Shown: in pieces, positions 7,294 through 8,138 of the stretch
How positions within the stretch are numbered: the first letter of the stretch is position 1
Layout of the letters: each line of letters begins with the position of its first letter
Assembly (NCBI GenBank): GCA_031280545.1
Contig: JAITGP010000040.1
Location: forward strand, 1-8,138
Origin: Candidatus Peribacteria bacterium
GTDB taxonomy: Bacteria; Patescibacteria; JAEDAM01; Absconditabacterales; Absconditicoccaceae
Direction: 5' to 3'
Length of the DNA: 8,138 nucleotides
Notes under the pieces: model-generated
Told to the model about the DNA's origin: nothing
Seen by the model: the letters and a program-made list of their open reading frames with translations, nothing else
The model's database searches: none
Program-made: the position numbers and the translations under genes

Positions 7294-7322
7294 AGTATAC
7301 GGATAATCTTCAAAAAATGCAA
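7294..7322 (-). promoter_or_regulatory. Promoter of the pilin-like gene and uvrC
   Basis: On the minus strand, TTGCAT (plus 7317-7322), exactly 17 bp, then TATACT (plus 7294-7299). The start would be near 7287, about 20 nt before the ATG at 7265. As uvrC follows 17 bp after the first gene with no promoter seen between, it likely serves both. The mRNA leader has no Shine-Dalgarno. Confidence 0.7.
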
Positions 7323-7756
7323 AAAAAAACAGACTTTTTTATGGAGGAGTTTTATTCTCCTTCTTTTCACGATACTGAGCAACTCTCTTCTACTAAAAGG
7401 ATTAAAACACAGAATATTGACGGAGGTCATGACATTATATAAAGTCAACATAACACAAACATAATTCACAAAAACGATACACTAAAATTTTTATCTCTCC
7501 TCTGATAAAAATACACATAAATAGTAGATATAAACCTACATAACTATCATATCTTCTAAAAATATGTCTACAAAAGTCCGTCTACTTTGTCACAAGTGGA
7601 AAATTCATTCGTATACGAGATTGTAAGGGAATTTCTCTTAGTATAAGAAAGCAGACACTACTGCTCCACGTATTGCACCACATTTATATTATCTGGTTAT
7701 CCAGATACTCTATTGGTCGCTTACGCCTCGATATGTCTAAAATGTCGAAAAATGTC
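7323..7756. other. Noncoding divergent region with scattered hairpins and palindromes
   Basis: No supportable gene lies between the pilin-like gene and the SLH-type gene, whose promoters point outward. It holds an AGGAG/CTCCT stem (7345-7349, 7357-7361), a 10-bp palindrome TCGTATACGA (7609-7618), a 7-bp stem with a 4-nt loop (TATCTGG at 7690-7696, CCAGATA at 7701-7707) and ATGTC repeats at its right end. A 33-codon ORF (7341-7442) is open but unsupported. Stop codons TAA and TAG are frequent in all frames. A regulatory or small-RNA role is possible but unproven. Confidence 0.5.
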
Positions 7757-7769
7757 TTGCATTTGTGTC
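7733..7769 (+). repeat. Phased ATGTC direct repeats at the SLH-type promoter
   Basis: ATGTC occurs at 7733, 7742 and 7752, with a variant GTGTC at 7765, spaced 9, 10 and 13 bp. Each copy is followed by T/G and A-rich bases, placing the first three on roughly the same face of the helix. The array overlaps the -35 of the SLH-type gene's promoter, as a regulator-binding array would. The copies are short and could be chance. Confidence 0.3.
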
Positions 7770-7784
7770 TAACTTTCTTATGCT
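7757..7784 (+). promoter_or_regulatory. Promoter of the SLH-type surface protein gene
   Basis: TTGCAT (7757-7762), 16 bp, TATGCT (7779-7784). The -35 hexamer is identical to that of the divergent pilin-like promoter. Transcription would begin near 7791, giving a leader of about 80 nt that is G+C-richer at its start (GGAGACGGAGAGACGG) and A-rich before the ATG, with no Shine-Dalgarno. Confidence 0.55.
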
Positions 7785-7870
7785 GTGAAATAGTTTACTT
7801 CGTGGAGACGGAGAGACGGCCCTGTTTGGTCCAGATTTTGTGACCTTTTATTCTTTTATAAAACAACAAC

Positions 7871-8138
7871 ATGAATTTAAAAAAGTTGTTCGCTGCAGTG
7901 GCTGGAGTGTCATTGTTAGCAAATACCTTAATCCCTGCTTCTGCATTAGCAGCTGCTGCGGATTTTCCACAGGTATACCAAGATGCATATAATTATGCAT
8001 ACGATCAAGGGGTGACTACAGTCTCCTCAATAGACAATGCAGGCCTGTACAGAGACATCAACAGAGCAGAGGCAGCGAAGATGATGAGTAACTGGGCAGT
8101 GAATGTAAAAGGACTAGAACCAGATGAGAGTATAAGTC
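7871..8138 (+). CDS. Secreted SLH-type surface protein, 5' part
   Basis: The first 89 residues are inside the window; the gene runs off the right edge. The signal peptide is clear: MNLKKLFAAVAGVSLLANTL followed by IPASALA, with cleavage likely after A27. Mature sequence begins AAADFPQVYQDAYNYAYDQG, then INRAEAAKMMSNWAVNVKG, matching the S-layer homology pattern (F.D....A..YA...G....... RAE.AKM..N). SLH domains usually anchor exported proteins to the cell-wall polymer; what this one carries downstream cannot be seen. Residues 50 onward lie in the inverted repeat, whose other copy at 1-119 lacks a start. No UGA codon occurs in this part. Its promoter is at 7757-7784. Confidence 0.75.
   Translation, partial: MNLKKLFAAVAGVSLLANTLIPASALAAAADFPQVYQDAYNYAYDQGVTTVSSIDNAGLYRDINRAEAAKMMSNWAVNVKGLEPDESIS
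8020..8138 (+). repeat. Right arm of 119-bp perfect inverted repeat
   Basis: Exact reverse complement of 1-119. It begins inside codon 50 of the SLH-type gene and runs to the window end. The inner boundary (8019/8020) falls in a small inverted repeat, GACT-AC-AGTC (8014-8023), of which the left arm keeps only the AGTC side. Confidence 0.97.

Noticed and set aside
7341..7442. 33-codon ORF (MEEFYSPSFHDTEQLSSTKR and on)
   Set aside because: It has no ribosome-binding signal, no recognised promoter and no similarity I recognise; short open frames are expected by chance here.
7266..7469. Longer N-terminus for the pilin-like protein, starting at 7469
   Set aside because: The added residues show no domain and would place a consensus promoter (7294-7322) inside the gene; the MMKK start at 7265 gives a normal signal peptide.
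7266..7870. CRISPR array or iteron-type origin in the noncoding region
   Set aside because: The only direct repeats are 5-bp ATGTC motifs; there are no long repeats with uniform spacers and no cas or rep gene.

Overview
The window comes from an AT-rich bacterium that reads UGA as glycine, which points to the candidate phyla Gracilibacteria (BD1-5) or Absconditabacteria (SR1). Under the standard code, five of its genes fall apart at in-frame TGA codons. Read with TGA as Gly, each becomes one full-length protein, and several of the recoded positions are invariant glycines, such as UvrC D-GG-KGQL, UvrC Y-IG-P, PepF VF-G-D and the FLG of the alkylation-repair family. I count 13 sense UGA codons. 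All genuine stops are TAA or TAG. The window alone cannot separate the two phyla.

Layout, left to right: (1) 1-119, the left arm of a perfect 119-bp inverted repeat. It carries a start-less piece of an S-layer-homology-type gene on the minus strand. (2) 174-869 (+), an AlkD-type DNA alkylation repair protein. (3) 871-1533 (-), rpsB (ribosomal protein S2), with its own promoter and a leader hairpin. (4) 1698-1783 (-), tRNA-Ser(GGA). (5) 1886-3217 (+), murD, followed 28 bp later by an M3 oligoendopeptidase (pepF-like, 3246-5042). (6) 5035-6720 (-), uvrC, converging on the peptidase with an 8-bp overlap. (7) 6738-7265 (-), a signal-peptide, two-TM protein resembling type IV secretion pilins, with a good promoter and probably co-transcribed with uvrC. 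(8) A noncoding stretch of about 600 bp (7266-7870) with hairpins, phased short repeats and a promoter. (9) 7871-8138 (+), the start of a secreted SLH-type surface protein that runs off the window. Its last 119 bp are the right arm of the inverted repeat.

Most genes are housekeeping: translation, peptidoglycan precursor synthesis, peptide turnover and two DNA repair enzymes. The unusual part is the frame around them. The same SLH-coding segment sits at both ends in opposite orientation. Only the right copy has a promoter, start codon and signal peptide; the left copy has none. This resembles the expressed/silent arrangement of invertible S-layer loci known in other bacteria. The exact 119-bp length at both window ends also fits a de Bruijn assembly that stopped at a shared repeat node. 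Both can be true: the contig may stop there because the genome holds a longer inverted repeat.

No gene start has a convincing Shine-Dalgarno sequence, and no clear intrinsic terminator was found.
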